64,000 nucleotides of DNA. Origin: Blautia sp. BIOML-A1 (GTDB taxonomy: Bacteria > Bacillota > Clostridia > Lachnospirales > Lachnospiraceae). Position numbers and translations under genes: made by a program. The notes under the pieces were generated by a model. The model saw nothing but the letters and a program-made list of their open reading frames with translations, did not search any database and was not told the DNA's origin. This document shows positions 1 to 9,522 of the stretch, piece after piece. The DNA lies in NCBI RefSeq assembly GCF_009883055.1, contig NZ_WWVR01000008.1, positions 1 through 64,000 on the forward strand, given 5' to 3'. How positions within the stretch are numbered: the first letter of the stretch is position 1; each line of letters starts with the position of its first letter.

Positions 1-106
1 TTCTATTGAATGATGATTCGTTAAGAATTTTCGAGAATCGTATGTGTTTCACTGTTTAGTTATCAAGGTTCTTTGTTGTCGTCTCGCTGACGACTTGTTT
101 ACTTTA
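1..106 (-). promoter_or_regulatory. Probable rRNA operon leader (antitermination-type)
   Basis: Read on the minus strand this stretch contains AAAGAACCTTGATAACT followed by AAACAGTG, the kind of sequence found just upstream of 16S rRNA genes in Firmicutes, and a small hairpin (78-83 pairing with 89-94). It lies downstream of two tandem consensus-like promoters and contains no open frame. I infer that a 16S gene begins just beyond the left edge of the window; the gene itself is not visible. Confidence 0.55.
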
Positions 107-129
107 TCACATTGTTTTGTTCTTGTCAA
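101..129 (-). promoter_or_regulatory. Promoter proximal to the putative rRNA operon
   Basis: On the minus strand TTGACA (129-124), 17 bases, then TAAAGT (106-101). The -35 is perfect, the spacing optimal and the -10 matches 4 of 6. It points towards the left edge. Confidence 0.6.
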
Positions 130-212
130 CAACTTTTTTCGTTTTTTTCAAAACTTTTCAAATTGTTTAATTTGTTTAGTCAGAAGAAACAATTCTCTGT
201 GACAGCTCAGTT

Positions 213-241
213 AGAATACCACTATAAACCAAATATGTCAA
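213..241 (-). promoter_or_regulatory. Distal tandem promoter of the putative rRNA operon
   Basis: On the minus strand TTGACA (241-236), 17 bases, TATTCT (218-213). A second perfect -35 box 112 bp upstream of the first, same direction, gives the tandem P1/P2 layout typical of rRNA operons. Confidence 0.55.
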
Positions 242-344
242 CACCTTTTTTCACTTTTTTTATTTTTTTGTGTTATACTGATTAATATCTCTTCAAAACA
301 CAGAGATCACATTACAATAATAATAGAAGAAAGAGGTTTCTATC

Positions 345-1736
345 TTGAAAGAACAATCACTATCTCATTCAACAGCAGACACAGCAAATCCTCTGGGATG
401 TGCTCCTGTCGGAAGTCTGATTGCCAAATTTGCAATCCCTGCCATCATCAGTATGCTGGTCAACGCTCTCTATAATATAGTAGATCAGATTTTTATCGGT
501 CAGGGTGTTGGTATGCTTGGCAATGCCGCAACCAATATTGCATTTCCTGTCACCACGATTTCTACCGCAGCGGCCTTACTCCTTGGAATCGGCGGCGCTT
601 CCAACTACAATCTGGAAATGGGAGCCGGCAATGAACGCAAGGCAAGTCAGATTGCAGGAAGTGCTCTGACCACGCTTATCGTGATCGGTGTATCAATAAC
701 CATGGGCATTCTTCTGTTTCTCCATCCATTGCTTATCTTTTTTGGAGCAACAGATAACGTTATGCCATATGCCACCGATTATATCAGCATTATTGCTGTC
801 GGACTTCCATTTTTCACCTTATCCGTCGGAGGCAATCACCTGATTCGTGCTGACCGCAGTCCTACATATTCTATGATGTGTACTCTTACCGGTGCGATCA
901 TCAATACTATTCTTGATCCCTTATTTATTTTCGGTTTTAAATGGGGAATCAAGGGCGGAGCCTGGGCCACCGTCATCGGTCAGATGATTTCCGCATTTCT
1001 GGTCATACTTTATTTTGCAAAATTTCGCAACATGTATCTGGATCGCAGTATGCTGAAACCACAGCTGAAACTGCTAAAAGCAATTGTTTCCCTTGGTCTT
1101 GCCGCCTGCATCAACCAGATTGCAATCGCCGCTGTACAGATCGTCATGAATAATATTCTTCGCTACTACGGATCTGTTTCTGTTTATGGAAGCGATATTC
1201 CAATCGCCTGCGTAGGTATTGTTTCAAAAGTCAACATGGTTTTCCTGTCCATATGTATCGGAATCTCACAGGGATGTCAGCCAATTTGGGGCTTTAATTA
1301 CGGAGCCAGGAAATTTGACCGTGTACGACAGACTTACCGTTATTCAGCAGCCACCTGTACAATTATAGCCACTGCGTTCTTTCTCTGTTTCCAGCTTTTC
1401 CCCCACCACATCATAGGTATGTTCGGTGGTGGAAGTGATCTTTATTTTAAATTTGCCGAAAATTATCTGAGGATCTTTATGCTTCTTACCTTCGCAAATG
1501 GTATCCAGCCAATGTCCTCCAGCTTTTTTACTTCTATTGGAAAAGCAACTCTCGGTATCATTATGTCTCTGACCAGACAGGTTATTTTTCTCCTGCCGCT
1601 GGTTATTATCTTTCCAATGTTTATGGGAATTGACGGCGTAATGTATGCAGGACCTATCGCAGATGCAGCCGCCTTTGTCCTTGCAGTTGTTTTTGCCCGC
1701 AGAGAACTTGGCGAAATGAAAAAAGCAGCATCCTGA
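345..1736 (+). CDS. MATE family multidrug/cation efflux transporter
   Basis: A 463-residue polytopic membrane protein with the length and two-bundle layout (about 12 hydrophobic segments) of the MATE family, which exports drugs or metabolites in exchange for Na+ or H+. The N-terminal half has the family pattern of IPAIISMLVNALYNIVDQIF and a GIGGAS loop; the two halves are related. The start is TTG, supported by AAAGAGG eight bases upstream; no closer ATG has a ribosome site. A TATACT -10-like box lies near 273. It is transcribed away from the rRNA promoters and closed by a strong terminator, so it appears monocistronic. Substrate is not predictable. Confidence 0.9.
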   Translation: MKEQSLSHSTADTANPLGCAPVGSLIAKFAIPAIISMLVNALYNIVDQIFIGQGVGMLGNAATNIAFPVTTISTAAALLLGIGGASNYNLEMGAGNERKASQIAGSALTTLIVIGVSITMGILLFLHPLLIFFGATDNVMPYATDYISIIAVGLPFFTLSVGGNHLIRADRSPTYSMMCTLTGAIINTILDPLFIFGFKWGIKGGAWATVIGQMISAFLVILYFAKFRNMYLDRSMLKPQLKLLKAIVSLGLAACINQIAIAAVQIVMNNILRYYGSVSVYGSDIPIACVGIVSKVNMVFLSICIGISQGCQPIWGFNYGARKFDRVRQTYRYSAATCTIIATAFFLCFQLFPHHIIGMFGGGSDLYFKFAENYLRIFMLLTFANGIQPMSSSFFTSIGKATLGIIMSLTRQVIFLLPLVIIFPMFMGIDGVMYAGPIADAAAFVLAVVFARRELGEMKKAAS

Positions 1737-1753
1737 GTTTAACCGCACCCATC

Positions 1754-1793
1754 AAAGAGGCTGACCGCAATATCGCGGCCAGCCTCTTTTTAT
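1754..1793 (+). terminator. Rho-independent terminator of the MATE gene
   Basis: AAAGAGGCTG (1754-1763) pairs with CAGCCTCTTT (1780-1789), extended inward by a GC-rich stem and followed by a T tract, 18 bp after the MATE stop codon. Confidence 0.85.
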
Positions 1794-1805
1794 AATTGAA
1801 TGCTT

Positions 1806-1866
1806 GTAACTATTCAGAAGGTAGTATCCCGCGAGGCGTTTTGGCATGTTTTTTGCCAAAATCTCG
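1806..1866. repeat. Dispersed repeat pair and hairpin between convergent genes
   Basis: Contains GTAACTATTCAG, related to copies at 16741 and 35451, and AGTATCCCGCGAGG (1823-1836), repeated exactly at 40785-40798. It continues into a hairpin: TTTTGGCA (1839-1846) with TGCCAAAA (1854-1861), flanked by CGAG/CTCG. A 66-codon frame over it is not convincing. The region may also act as a terminator for the convergent DUF3878 gene, but there is no clear T tract. Confidence 0.5.
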
Positions 1867-1934
1867 AGACATGCAAGGCACTTTGATTGCTTCTGTATAT
1901 TCTGTATCATATAATCCTGTAAAATTTCACAAAA

Positions 1935-2921
1935 CTACAGTTTATATTCTTCTATTTCTGTTACTCTGTTTCTTTTCCGTTCCTTCCATATCATAAGATA
2001 CAGTTTATAATCCAGCGAATCACGTGCAATGGTAAAAGGTTCTTCTCTCAGGATTTCTGCACGAATACCCTGCTTTTCTAATTCTGCCTGACGTTTCTTT
2101 ATCTTTTCCAATGTCTTCTGGTACCTCTGCTCCACATCCTCCCCAAAAAAGCGTCTCGGATAACCGGCAGACGCCTGCCTTAGCCGTTCCGTCAGCAGAT
2201 CCGCAATATTCCGGTGTTTCGTCCGATGCAGCATAATCGCAAGTCTCTTCGCCCAGAATTTCGACGGATGTTTTCTATATATACTGAGCAGTTTTGCAAA
2301 AGAAACATCTCCGCATTCTGCCGCCAGTTCTTCCATCAGCTCAATAGCCTCTTTTGATACATCCCACGGGTTTTCACGCGGAACAATATATTTCTCTGGG
2401 ACCGCCGGATAACAGCAGTAATTCAATGGTGGAAATTCTGTAAGCACTGCAAGCTTTTTTTCTTCATCTGTACAGTACTCCGCTCCCAGATAGTCATATT
2501 TATCTCTCAGAATCGCAAACCTGTATTCCAGCTGACGCAGATATTCATATCCTTCTACCCAGAAATGTCCTGTATATGCGTATTCATATAAATGAACTTC
2601 TAAATCCAGCGTTTCAAAAAACAGAGTTACGACCGTATCTCCCTGCCTTACCACCAGAACAAATTCTTCTCCCTGCTTGTTCAAAGACGCTTCCAGTTCT
2701 CCCTCATAATCCGCATGATATTCTCCTGTCATCCGGGCATCACGAAATACAAGAAAACTTTCCACTGCATCATTCATCAGATATACCAGACGTATATCCT
2801 GTCCCTGCGGCACTTCTCTTTTTGAAGTCAAATCTTCTTTTTGTATTTTTTCTGAAAAAATCAGTTCAAACTGGTCCTGTTCCAAAAGCTGTGCCAGTTT
2901 TTTTAGTGTATTTTCTGTCAT
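1935..2921 (-). CDS. DUF3878 family protein
   Basis: A 328-residue soluble, acidic protein of a family largely confined to Lachnospiraceae; I recognise it as DUF3878 by overall sequence, and no enzymatic motif is evident. The N-terminal half is beta-rich; the C-terminal half (about 195-300) is helical and basic (SIYRKHPSKFWAKRLAIMLH), a composition compatible with nucleic-acid or protein binding. It starts 9 bp after the sbcC stop, so it is the third gene of an sbcD-sbcC operon. A role linked to DNA ends is suggested by position only. Confidence 0.7.
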   Translation of the reverse strand: MTENTLKKLAQLLEQDQFELIFSEKIQKEDLTSKREVPQGQDIRLVYLMNDAVESFLVFRDARMTGEYHADYEGELEASLNKQGEEFVLVVRQGDTVVTLFFETLDLEVHLYEYAYTGHFWVEGYEYLRQLEYRFAILRDKYDYLGAEYCTDEEKKLAVLTEFPPLNYCCYPAVPEKYIVPRENPWDVSKEAIELMEELAAECGDVSFAKLLSIYRKHPSKFWAKRLAIMLHRTKHRNIADLLTERLRQASAGYPRRFFGEDVEQRYQKTLEKIKKRQAELEKQGIRAEILREEPFTIARDSLDYKLYLMIWKERKRNRVTEIEEYKL

Positions 2922-2930
2922 TTTTTTATC

Positions 2931-5900
2931 CTAACTGATCTGCCACCTTACACGGCTTCCATTTTCATCCTTGCTTACGATCAACTGATCCTCTATCTCC
3001 TGCTTCAACTCCGTCACATGAGAAATGATTCCTATCAGTCTTGAACCTTCCGCCATCTCCTGAAGCACTTTTACCGCCTGGTTTCGCGAATGTTCATCCA
3101 GGGAACCAAAGCCTTCATCTATAAACATCATATCCAGATTGACTGCTGCTGAACTCTCCTGAATCTGATCTGCCATGCCAAGTGCAAGAGATAATGCCGC
3201 CATAAAGGATTCTCCTCCCGAAAGAGTCCTGACTTCCCTCTCTTTTCCTGTCACTGCAGAATATATCATCAGATCCAGGCCTCTGTTTTTGCCTTCGCCT
3301 GCTTTCTCAATATCGTACATTCTGAATTCAAACTGCCCGGCAGACATCTCCCCGAAACGCCGATTCGCCGCATACAAAATCCGCTCCAGATAATACCTTT
3401 GCACATAAGTTTCCAGATCCATACGTGCTCCGCTCACATTACCTGAGGCCATGCGGTAAAGTGCATCAATTCGTGCATGCTCCTCCAGAATTTCCGTCCG
3501 GTTCTTCAGTCTTCCAAGAAGAATATCCTGAACTTCTGCATTGCTGCTGAATTCCTGTCTGAGATTGTCATACCGTATCTTTACTGCCTGATACTTCTGT
3601 TCCGCTTCCTCTTTTTCCTGCTCCAGTTTCTTAAGGTCCGGACGCACTTCCGTTCCTGCTGCCGCCTGGGCCGCTTCCTTTTGAGCCTGAGCCGCAGCCA
3701 GGTTTTCCCTGTACTGGTTCACAGCATCCTGGAATTCTTCTGCATCCTGCCGGGTATAGGTTTTGATTGTTTCCTGCCAGTTCTCTTCTGCCATTTTTTT
3801 GTTTTTCAGGATAAGCCTGTAATCTCCTTGTGTCTGCTCAGCATGTTCTTTCTGTTTTGGAATTTCTTTCATGTAACGCTGAATCAGTGCTTCTGTCTGT
3901 TTCTTTTCACTGACAGCTTTTTCTAAAGTTTTGGAGGCTTTCTGATACTGTTTTTCTGCCTTGTCTCGGAGTTTTCCTGCTTCTGTCAGGACACTCTCTG
4001 CTTCTCTCTCTGACTCAAATTCCACAGAATTCTTTAATTCTGTCAGAACAGCCTCACATGCCGCAGATTCTTCTGCCAGTTTCTTGCTTTCTTTTTGGCT
4101 TTTATCCAGTTTATCCCGGAGATTTTTCTTTTTGTCCTCAGAATCCTGAAGATTTCTTCGGATTTCTGACATCCGCTCAACCTCCGTCCGGCGTCTAAGA
4201 AGTTCTTTTTCTATCTCCTGGTTCCAGGCTTCTATCGCCTCTTTCATCTCCGGTATTCTGGCATCCTCCAAAAGTGAAGGGATATTCCTGCGTATATGCT
4301 CCTTAAGCTTTTTGACAGCCTCCAGATACGTATCTTTCCTTGTGTCAAACTCAGCCTTTACAGCCTTCGCATTTCCGGCTGCCTGTTCCTGTTTTTCACG
4401 CAGTTTATCCACATCTTCACTCATTTTTTTGAGGTTTTCTCTGGAGATATCCACATCTTCCCCACTCTTTTTGTGCGGATGCGGATGCTCTGTAGAACCG
4501 CATACCGGACATGGCTTCCCGGGCTTCAGTTCATCTGCAAGAAACCCCGCCTGCTCATCCAGAAAATGCTGCCTCTTCTCCTCATATTCACTGTTCAGTG
4601 CCAGATAGCCGTCCCTTGCCTGTATGTAATTTTCTCTGCACTTCAAAGTCCGTTTCCTGCATGCTTCTGCCTGTTTTCCAAGAGATTCTGCATCCTTAAG
4701 TTCCTGCTCGAGCACCTGTTCTTCCTGTTTTTTTGTCTCTGCCAGAACCAGTTTCTTTTCAGACTCAGCCAGTTCTTCTCTCTGTTTCTTCCATATCTGT
4801 TCCTTTTCTTCTAATTCATCCAGTTCCTTCTGCAGATCTGCTCCGGCCTGTTCTGCCTGTCTGCATACACTCTTATAATGTGCTGCTTTCCCTTCCTGTG
4901 TTTTTATCTTCTCAAAAACCTCACAGGATCTTTTTACTTTTTCCTCTGTTTTCGTATACTTCTGCTGCTTTATATCACGTGCAGCTTTTGTTTCTGCCTC
5001 TTCTCTTCTTGCTTTTTCCAGCATTTCTGTCAATAGCGGAAGTTGTCTCTGATGTTCTTCCAGTGTCTTTTCCATTTCCAGAACTGCCTTTTTTGCATCA
5101 TCTGCACGAATGTGTTTTTCATTGATTTCATAGGCATCCCGAATCTGCGTGATCAGGAAAACCTTTTTATCTATCTTGGATTGCATATCCTGATATTCTT
5201 TTATCTTTTGTTCCGCTGCATCAAGCTGGATAAACCAGTTCAAAATCCCCTCTGCTTTTGTGACGGCATCACGTTTTTCATCACGATTCTTTTCTGCTTT
5301 AATGCATTCCTGTTCCATTTCACAGGTGCAGTCTTTCAGCCATATGCACAGTGCTCTCAGACTCTCGAGAAGCTCATTCAGCCCGGAGATCTGACCTGCT
5401 TCTACCAGTTCTTTGCAGGTTCTGAGCTGATCTGCATCCTCATATTCCTCCGATATCCGAATGCGCCCTGCGTCCCCCTGACACTGCGTTTTCAGAATTG
5501 CGATCTCTCGGTCTTTTTCTCTCTTCCTGTTCCCAAGTTCATTCACGATTTCCTGATACATTTCCGTGTTAAAAAGCTTCCGGAATATCACTTTTTTGTC
5601 ATCTGACTTTGCTCTCAGAAGATCCATGAATTCACCCTGTGCTATCATTGCAACCTGCATAAACTGACCTTTTGTAAGACCCATGATCTCCTGCAGTTTC
5701 CTGTCTGTTTCCTTAGATGGATATTCTGTCCCATCCGGCATGACAAGACTTACAGATCCTGTTACTTCTCTCTGTTTTCCCTTTGCCGTACCCCGGGTGA
5801 TCGTCTTCAGGTGTCTTGGGATCCGTCGAACGGTATAAATTTCCCGCTCCTCATCTCTTCCCTCTGCAAAGGTCAGTTCCACAAAAGGCTCCTCCGCAAA

Positions 5901-6119
5901 ATCAACATACTGACTCTGCAGAACAACTCCTTCTTTTTTGTTTGACGAGGAACTTGCCTCTCCATATAATGCAAACACGATCGCGTCAAAAATCGTTGTT
6001 TTTCCTGCTCCTGTATCCCCTGTGATCAGAAACAGATTCTGATTTACTTTCTCAAAGTCAACAACCGTTTCTTTACCATATGAACCAAACGCCTGCATTT
6101 TTAATCTCAAAGGCTTCAT
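2931..6119 (-). CDS. sbcC: Exonuclease SbcCD subunit C (SMC-like ATPase)
   Basis: The ATPase subunit of the SbcCD (Rad50/Mre11-type) nuclease, which cleaves hairpins and blocked DNA ends. Of 1,062 residues, the N-terminal ATPase half has Walker A GDTGAGKTT at 34-42. Two long coiled-coil arms flank a zinc hook with Cys537 and Cys540 (CPVCG). The C-terminal half has the signature LSGGESF and Walker B LDMMFIDEGFGSLDE near residue 1000. Length is normal for the family. The ATG directly abuts the TAG of sbcD, so the two are translationally coupled and the subunits are made together. Confidence 0.95.
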   Translation of the reverse strand: MKPLRLKMQAFGSYGKETVVDFEKVNQNLFLITGDTGAGKTTIFDAIVFALYGEASSSSNKKEGVVLQSQYVDFAEEPFVELTFAEGRDEEREIYTVRRIPRHLKTITRGTAKGKQREVTGSVSLVMPDGTEYPSKETDRKLQEIMGLTKGQFMQVAMIAQGEFMDLLRAKSDDKKVIFRKLFNTEMYQEIVNELGNRKREKDREIAILKTQCQGDAGRIRISEEYEDADQLRTCKELVEAGQISGLNELLESLRALCIWLKDCTCEMEQECIKAEKNRDEKRDAVTKAEGILNWFIQLDAAEQKIKEYQDMQSKIDKKVFLITQIRDAYEINEKHIRADDAKKAVLEMEKTLEEHQRQLPLLTEMLEKARREEAETKAARDIKQQKYTKTEEKVKRSCEVFEKIKTQEGKAAHYKSVCRQAEQAGADLQKELDELEEKEQIWKKQREELAESEKKLVLAETKKQEEQVLEQELKDAESLGKQAEACRKRTLKCRENYIQARDGYLALNSEYEEKRQHFLDEQAGFLADELKPGKPCPVCGSTEHPHPHKKSGEDVDISRENLKKMSEDVDKLREKQEQAAGNAKAVKAEFDTRKDTYLEAVKKLKEHIRRNIPSLLEDARIPEMKEAIEAWNQEIEKELLRRRTEVERMSEIRRNLQDSEDKKKNLRDKLDKSQKESKKLAEESAACEAVLTELKNSVEFESEREAESVLTEAGKLRDKAEKQYQKASKTLEKAVSEKKQTEALIQRYMKEIPKQKEHAEQTQGDYRLILKNKKMAEENWQETIKTYTRQDAEEFQDAVNQYRENLAAAQAQKEAAQAAAGTEVRPDLKKLEQEKEEAEQKYQAVKIRYDNLRQEFSSNAEVQDILLGRLKNRTEILEEHARIDALYRMASGNVSGARMDLETYVQRYYLERILYAANRRFGEMSAGQFEFRMYDIEKAGEGKNRGLDLMIYSAVTGKEREVRTLSGGESFMAALSLALGMADQIQESSAAVNLDMMFIDEGFGSLDEHSRNQAVKVLQEMAEGSRLIGIISHVTELKQEIEDQLIVSKDENGSRVRWQIS

Positions 6120-7268
6120 CTATTTCACCCCCTGAACTGTATGAATCACATCCTGCAATATCTCTTTTTCCTTCTCATCCATATTTTTCAGAAATGAACA
6201 GCACAGTTCATATGGATTCAGCAGGGTCTCTGATTTTAATGCTCTTGCATAGTCTGCCTTTCTCTGATTTTCTCTTCGAATCTCCAGCAGATTCGGAAAT
6301 GCCAGACGAATTCTTTCCTGCATATCGATCACATCCAGATCTTTTTTATCCGTCAGGATCACCGTCACATAATCCTGACTTTTCTCTGCCAGAATCTCTT
6401 CCAGTTCCCCTTTTATCACCCGCACCTGATGCAAAGGATATAGCGGAAGTACAGTCGTTTCGACCTCTCCCTTCGCCCCCATTTCGATCATAATAATGCC
6501 TTTTTGCTGCTGTGCTTCACTCACAGAACAGGCAAGGGGCGTTCCGCAATAACGCCAGTTTTCATTTCCAAGCTTCATCGGTTTATGGATATGGCCCAGT
6601 GCCGCATAATCAAAAATCTCCAGCACATCTGCGGATACTTCATCAATATTTCCAACGGTACGGATCTCTGAATCCATCCGTTCTATTTCTTCCACTTTCT
6701 TTCCAACAGGCAGATAAAACTGATGGCTGACAAGCACATTTCTTTCATCCTGATTGATGTTTTCCCGTTCGATCAGTCTGTGCAGTGTTTCATTATAAGA
6801 AAGATTATTTCCATTTTCATCTGTTCCCACCACCTGTTTCACCATGGATGGTTTTACAAAAGGAAGCAGATAAAAATTCACTTTTCCATACTTATCTTCC
6901 AGCGTAACCTTTTCGATAGATTCATCTTCCGTTCGCGGCGGCTGTCCGATCATGTGCACTTTCTGCCTGGAAAGCACCTTGCGGAAACAATCCACTCTCG
7001 GTGCACTGTCATGATTTCCGCTGATCATCATAATCACCGCAGACGGCACGGCTTCTGTCAGTTCCCCAAGAAACCGGTCAAAAATCTCAACCGCCTCTGC
7101 GGACGGAACCGCCTTATCATAAATGTCCCCTGCGATCACAATGGCATCCGGTTTTTCTTGGGCTGCCGCTTCAACAACTTCCGACAAAATATATTCCTGA
7201 TCTTCACGAAGATCCCTGTTCATCAACTTCAGTCCAATATGTAAATCTGACAAATGAAAAAATTTCAT
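6120..7268 (-). CDS. sbcD: Exonuclease SbcCD subunit D (Mre11-like nuclease)
   Basis: The metallophosphoesterase subunit of SbcCD. All nuclease motifs are present: D8/H10 (SDLHIG), D48 (AGDIYD), N85-H86-D87 (GNHD), a later VSHQ and GHIHKP. At 382 residues it has full length, with a capping domain and the C-terminal SbcC-binding region. First gene of sbcD-sbcC-DUF3878. No regulatory site is obvious upstream; the gap to the next gene holds only a bidirectional terminator for the galactosidase operon. Confidence 0.95.
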   Translation of the reverse strand: MKFFHLSDLHIGLKLMNRDLREDQEYILSEVVEAAAQEKPDAIVIAGDIYDKAVPSAEAVEIFDRFLGELTEAVPSAVIMMISGNHDSAPRVDCFRKVLSRQKVHMIGQPPRTEDESIEKVTLEDKYGKVNFYLLPFVKPSMVKQVVGTDENGNNLSYNETLHRLIERENINQDERNVLVSHQFYLPVGKKVEEIERMDSEIRTVGNIDEVSADVLEIFDYAALGHIHKPMKLGNENWRYCGTPLACSVSEAQQQKGIIMIEMGAKGEVETTVLPLYPLHQVRVIKGELEEILAEKSQDYVTVILTDKKDLDVIDMQERIRLAFPNLLEIRRENQRKADYARALKSETLLNPYELCCSFLKNMDEKEKEILQDVIHTVQGVK

Positions 7269-7438
7269 ATTTATTTCCCTTTCCAGCGATGCTGCTCACT
7301 TTGTTTCCTTCTTCTATCATATCATCTCAGTACTTTTGCCGCATCTTTTTCTTTTCGTTATTTATCGGTCTTTGTTTATCTTGTATTTTTCATTTCTTCT
7401 TTTATCTTTTGCACAAATCAGAGGCTTTAAAATAGCAA

Positions 7439-7475
7439 GAAAAAAGTTCCTGACAAAATGCCGGGAACTTTTTTC
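7439..7475 (-). terminator. Terminator of the galactosidase operon
   Basis: AAAAAGTTCC (7441-7450) pairs with GGGAACTTTTTT (7463-7474), A-rich on one side and T-rich on the other, so it can act in both directions. It lies 12 bp after the GH42 stop codon on the minus strand. Confidence 0.8.
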
Positions 7476-7486
7476 TGTCTTGCTTT

Positions 7487-9511
7487 TTATTTTCTCCTTT
7501 TCAGTATCCTTGTCTGCAGCGGAGCCATGACTTCGCTCTCGGTTCCATAGAGCAGTTCATACTCTGCCGGAACAGCAACCGTCTGTGGTTTGCGTGCATA
7601 GTTCTGGATGAAGAGGTATTCGGTATCTTCGCTCTCTCTTACCGTTACGGAAACGCCTTCCGGAATGAATTCAACTGGTGATTTCAGGCCGGCTTCTGCT
7701 GCTGCTCTGCCGTAGAAGTCCTGATAGAATCCAAGTTCCATATCCGCGCATACATAGTATACATGACCTTTACCAAATGCTTTGTGTGTCAGCACCGGAT
7801 ATCCCTGATAGAAGTCCTCGCCGTAGCGCATCAGTACTTCTGCATCGGAAACTTCAACCAGTTCGCAAAGGTTTTTGCAGGTATATACATTGCTGATCTT
7901 AAGATGATTTCCGGTTTCCGGAATTGCGTGGTTTTCTTCCCAGTCATACAGAGCATCGATCTCTGCACTGCGGATTCCTGTTACGTCCATCAATCCATAT
8001 GGCGTTCCGTCAAGGAAGCACTTGTCTGTTCCGTCTACCAGTCCGGACCAGTAGGAAAGCACCAGAGTTCCACCGTTTTCTACATAGGTGCGAAGTTTTT
8101 TCTCGTATCCGTCTTTGAACATATATGCCATCGGAGCTGCCAGAACTTTGTAGTCTGCAAGGTCATGTTCCATTGCGATAACGTCAACATTCAGGCCTTG
8201 TTCTCTCAGTGCACGATAGTTCTTCTGCACGTTTTCACGATAATGCATATCTACATTTCTCGGTCCCTGCACATCCGCAATTGCCCAGTCGTTTTCACGG
8301 TCATAGAGAACAGCTGCCTGTGATCTCATAGTGGTTCCAACCGTCTCCTGGATCTGTTCCAGAACTTCTCCGACTTCTGTTACTTCGTGGAAAACACGGG
8401 TATCATCTTTGCCATAATGGTCGATCACTGCACCGTGGAATTTCTCGGAAGCACCCTGGCTCTGGCGGAGCTGGAAATACAGCACGCTGTCAGAACCGTG
8501 AGCAACTGCCTGCAAAGATCCTGCCAGAAGCATTCCCGGTTTCTTAAGTTTATTGATCGGTTTCCAGTTCGTCGCAGATGGACAGGATTCCATAAGAAGG
8601 AACGGTGCTTTCTTGATGCTGCGCATCAGATCGTGCTGCATTGCCGCATCAACAGCTGTGATATATTCCTCTTTTTTGTGCCATCCCGGATAGTTATCCC
8701 AGGATACAATATCCAGAACATCCTTGAATTTCTTGTAATCCAGACCGTCATAATCATACATCAAGTTTGCGGTTACAGGAAGTTCAGAACCACCCGCACG
8801 GATCGCATCGACCTCATTCTTGATAAAGTCAATCGTCTGATCGGTGACAAAACGTTTCCAGTCAAGCTTCAGTGCATGAAGTTCATTTTCCCCTTTTGTG
8901 GACGGGCTTTCAATCTGGTTAAAGCTGTTGTAAATATGACTCCAGAATGTGGTACACCAGCTCTTGTTGAGGTTTTCGATCGTGCCGTATTTCTCTTTCA
9001 GCCATTCACGGAACTTTGCCTGGCACAGCGGGCAGTGACATTCTCCACCGAACTCATTGGAGATGTGCCACAGCATAACTGCCGGATGGTTGCCGAATCT
9101 CTCGGCTAATTTCTTATCGATCGCATGGACTTTTTCTCTGTATACCGGAGAGGTAAAACAATGATTATGTCTGCCTCCGAAGAATCTTCTGGTTCTGTCC
9201 GGATCCATACGAAGGACTTCTTCGTACTTGTCTGCCATCCATTTTGGTCTTGCTCCTGACGGAGTTGCAAGAATGGTATAAATCCCCTCTTTATAGAGAT
9301 TATTGATAATTTCTTCCAGCCAGTCGAAGTTATATTTTCCTTCTTCCGGTTCAAGAACAGCCCAGGAAAAAATCCCTACCGATACAGTGTTGATATGTGC
9401 TTTTTTGAAATATTCGATGTCTTTCTGAAGGATATCCGGGCGGTCAAGCCACTGCTCCGGGTTATAATCTCCACCATGAAGGTAACGTCCGTATTTCATC
9501 TGTTTCGCCAT
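7487..9511 (-). CDS. GH42 beta-galactosidase
   Basis: A cytoplasmic family-42 glycoside hydrolase (no signal peptide) releasing beta-linked galactose from short oligosaccharides. The (beta/alpha)8 domain has the acid/base Glu153 (HISNEFGG) and nucleophile Glu308 (LLMES); Cys118, Cys158, Cys160 and Cys163 form the family's structural zinc site. A trimerisation domain and a C-terminal beta domain follow; 674 residues is normal. The ATG follows AGAGGAGAC and lies 11 bp after the GH2 stop, so the two galactosidases are co-transcribed. Together with the upstream ABC importer this suggests uptake and cytoplasmic cleavage of galacto-oligosaccharides; the exact linkage is not predictable. Confidence 0.93.
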   Translation of the reverse strand: MAKQMKYGRYLHGGDYNPEQWLDRPDILQKDIEYFKKAHINTVSVGIFSWAVLEPEEGKYNFDWLEEIINNLYKEGIYTILATPSGARPKWMADKYEEVLRMDPDRTRRFFGGRHNHCFTSPVYREKVHAIDKKLAERFGNHPAVMLWHISNEFGGECHCPLCQAKFREWLKEKYGTIENLNKSWCTTFWSHIYNSFNQIESPSTKGENELHALKLDWKRFVTDQTIDFIKNEVDAIRAGGSELPVTANLMYDYDGLDYKKFKDVLDIVSWDNYPGWHKKEEYITAVDAAMQHDLMRSIKKAPFLLMESCPSATNWKPINKLKKPGMLLAGSLQAVAHGSDSVLYFQLRQSQGASEKFHGAVIDHYGKDDTRVFHEVTEVGEVLEQIQETVGTTMRSQAAVLYDRENDWAIADVQGPRNVDMHYRENVQKNYRALREQGLNVDVIAMEHDLADYKVLAAPMAYMFKDGYEKKLRTYVENGGTLVLSYWSGLVDGTDKCFLDGTPYGLMDVTGIRSAEIDALYDWEENHAIPETGNHLKISNVYTCKNLCELVEVSDAEVLMRYGEDFYQGYPVLTHKAFGKGHVYYVCADMELGFYQDFYGRAAAEAGLKSPVEFIPEGVSVTVRESEDTEYLFIQNYARKPQTVAVPAEYELLYGTESEVMAPLQTRILKRRK

Positions 9512-9522
9512 GTTGTCTCCTC

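Noticed and set aside
1796..1996. 66-codon plus-strand frame after the MATE terminator
   Set aside because: No ribosome site, overlaps a repeat and hairpin and the end of the convergent DUF3878 gene.
3477..5606. Several long plus-strand frames opposite sbcC
   Set aside because: Mirror frames of a gene with clear SbcC motifs; Phe/Leu-rich translations without starts or ribosome sites.
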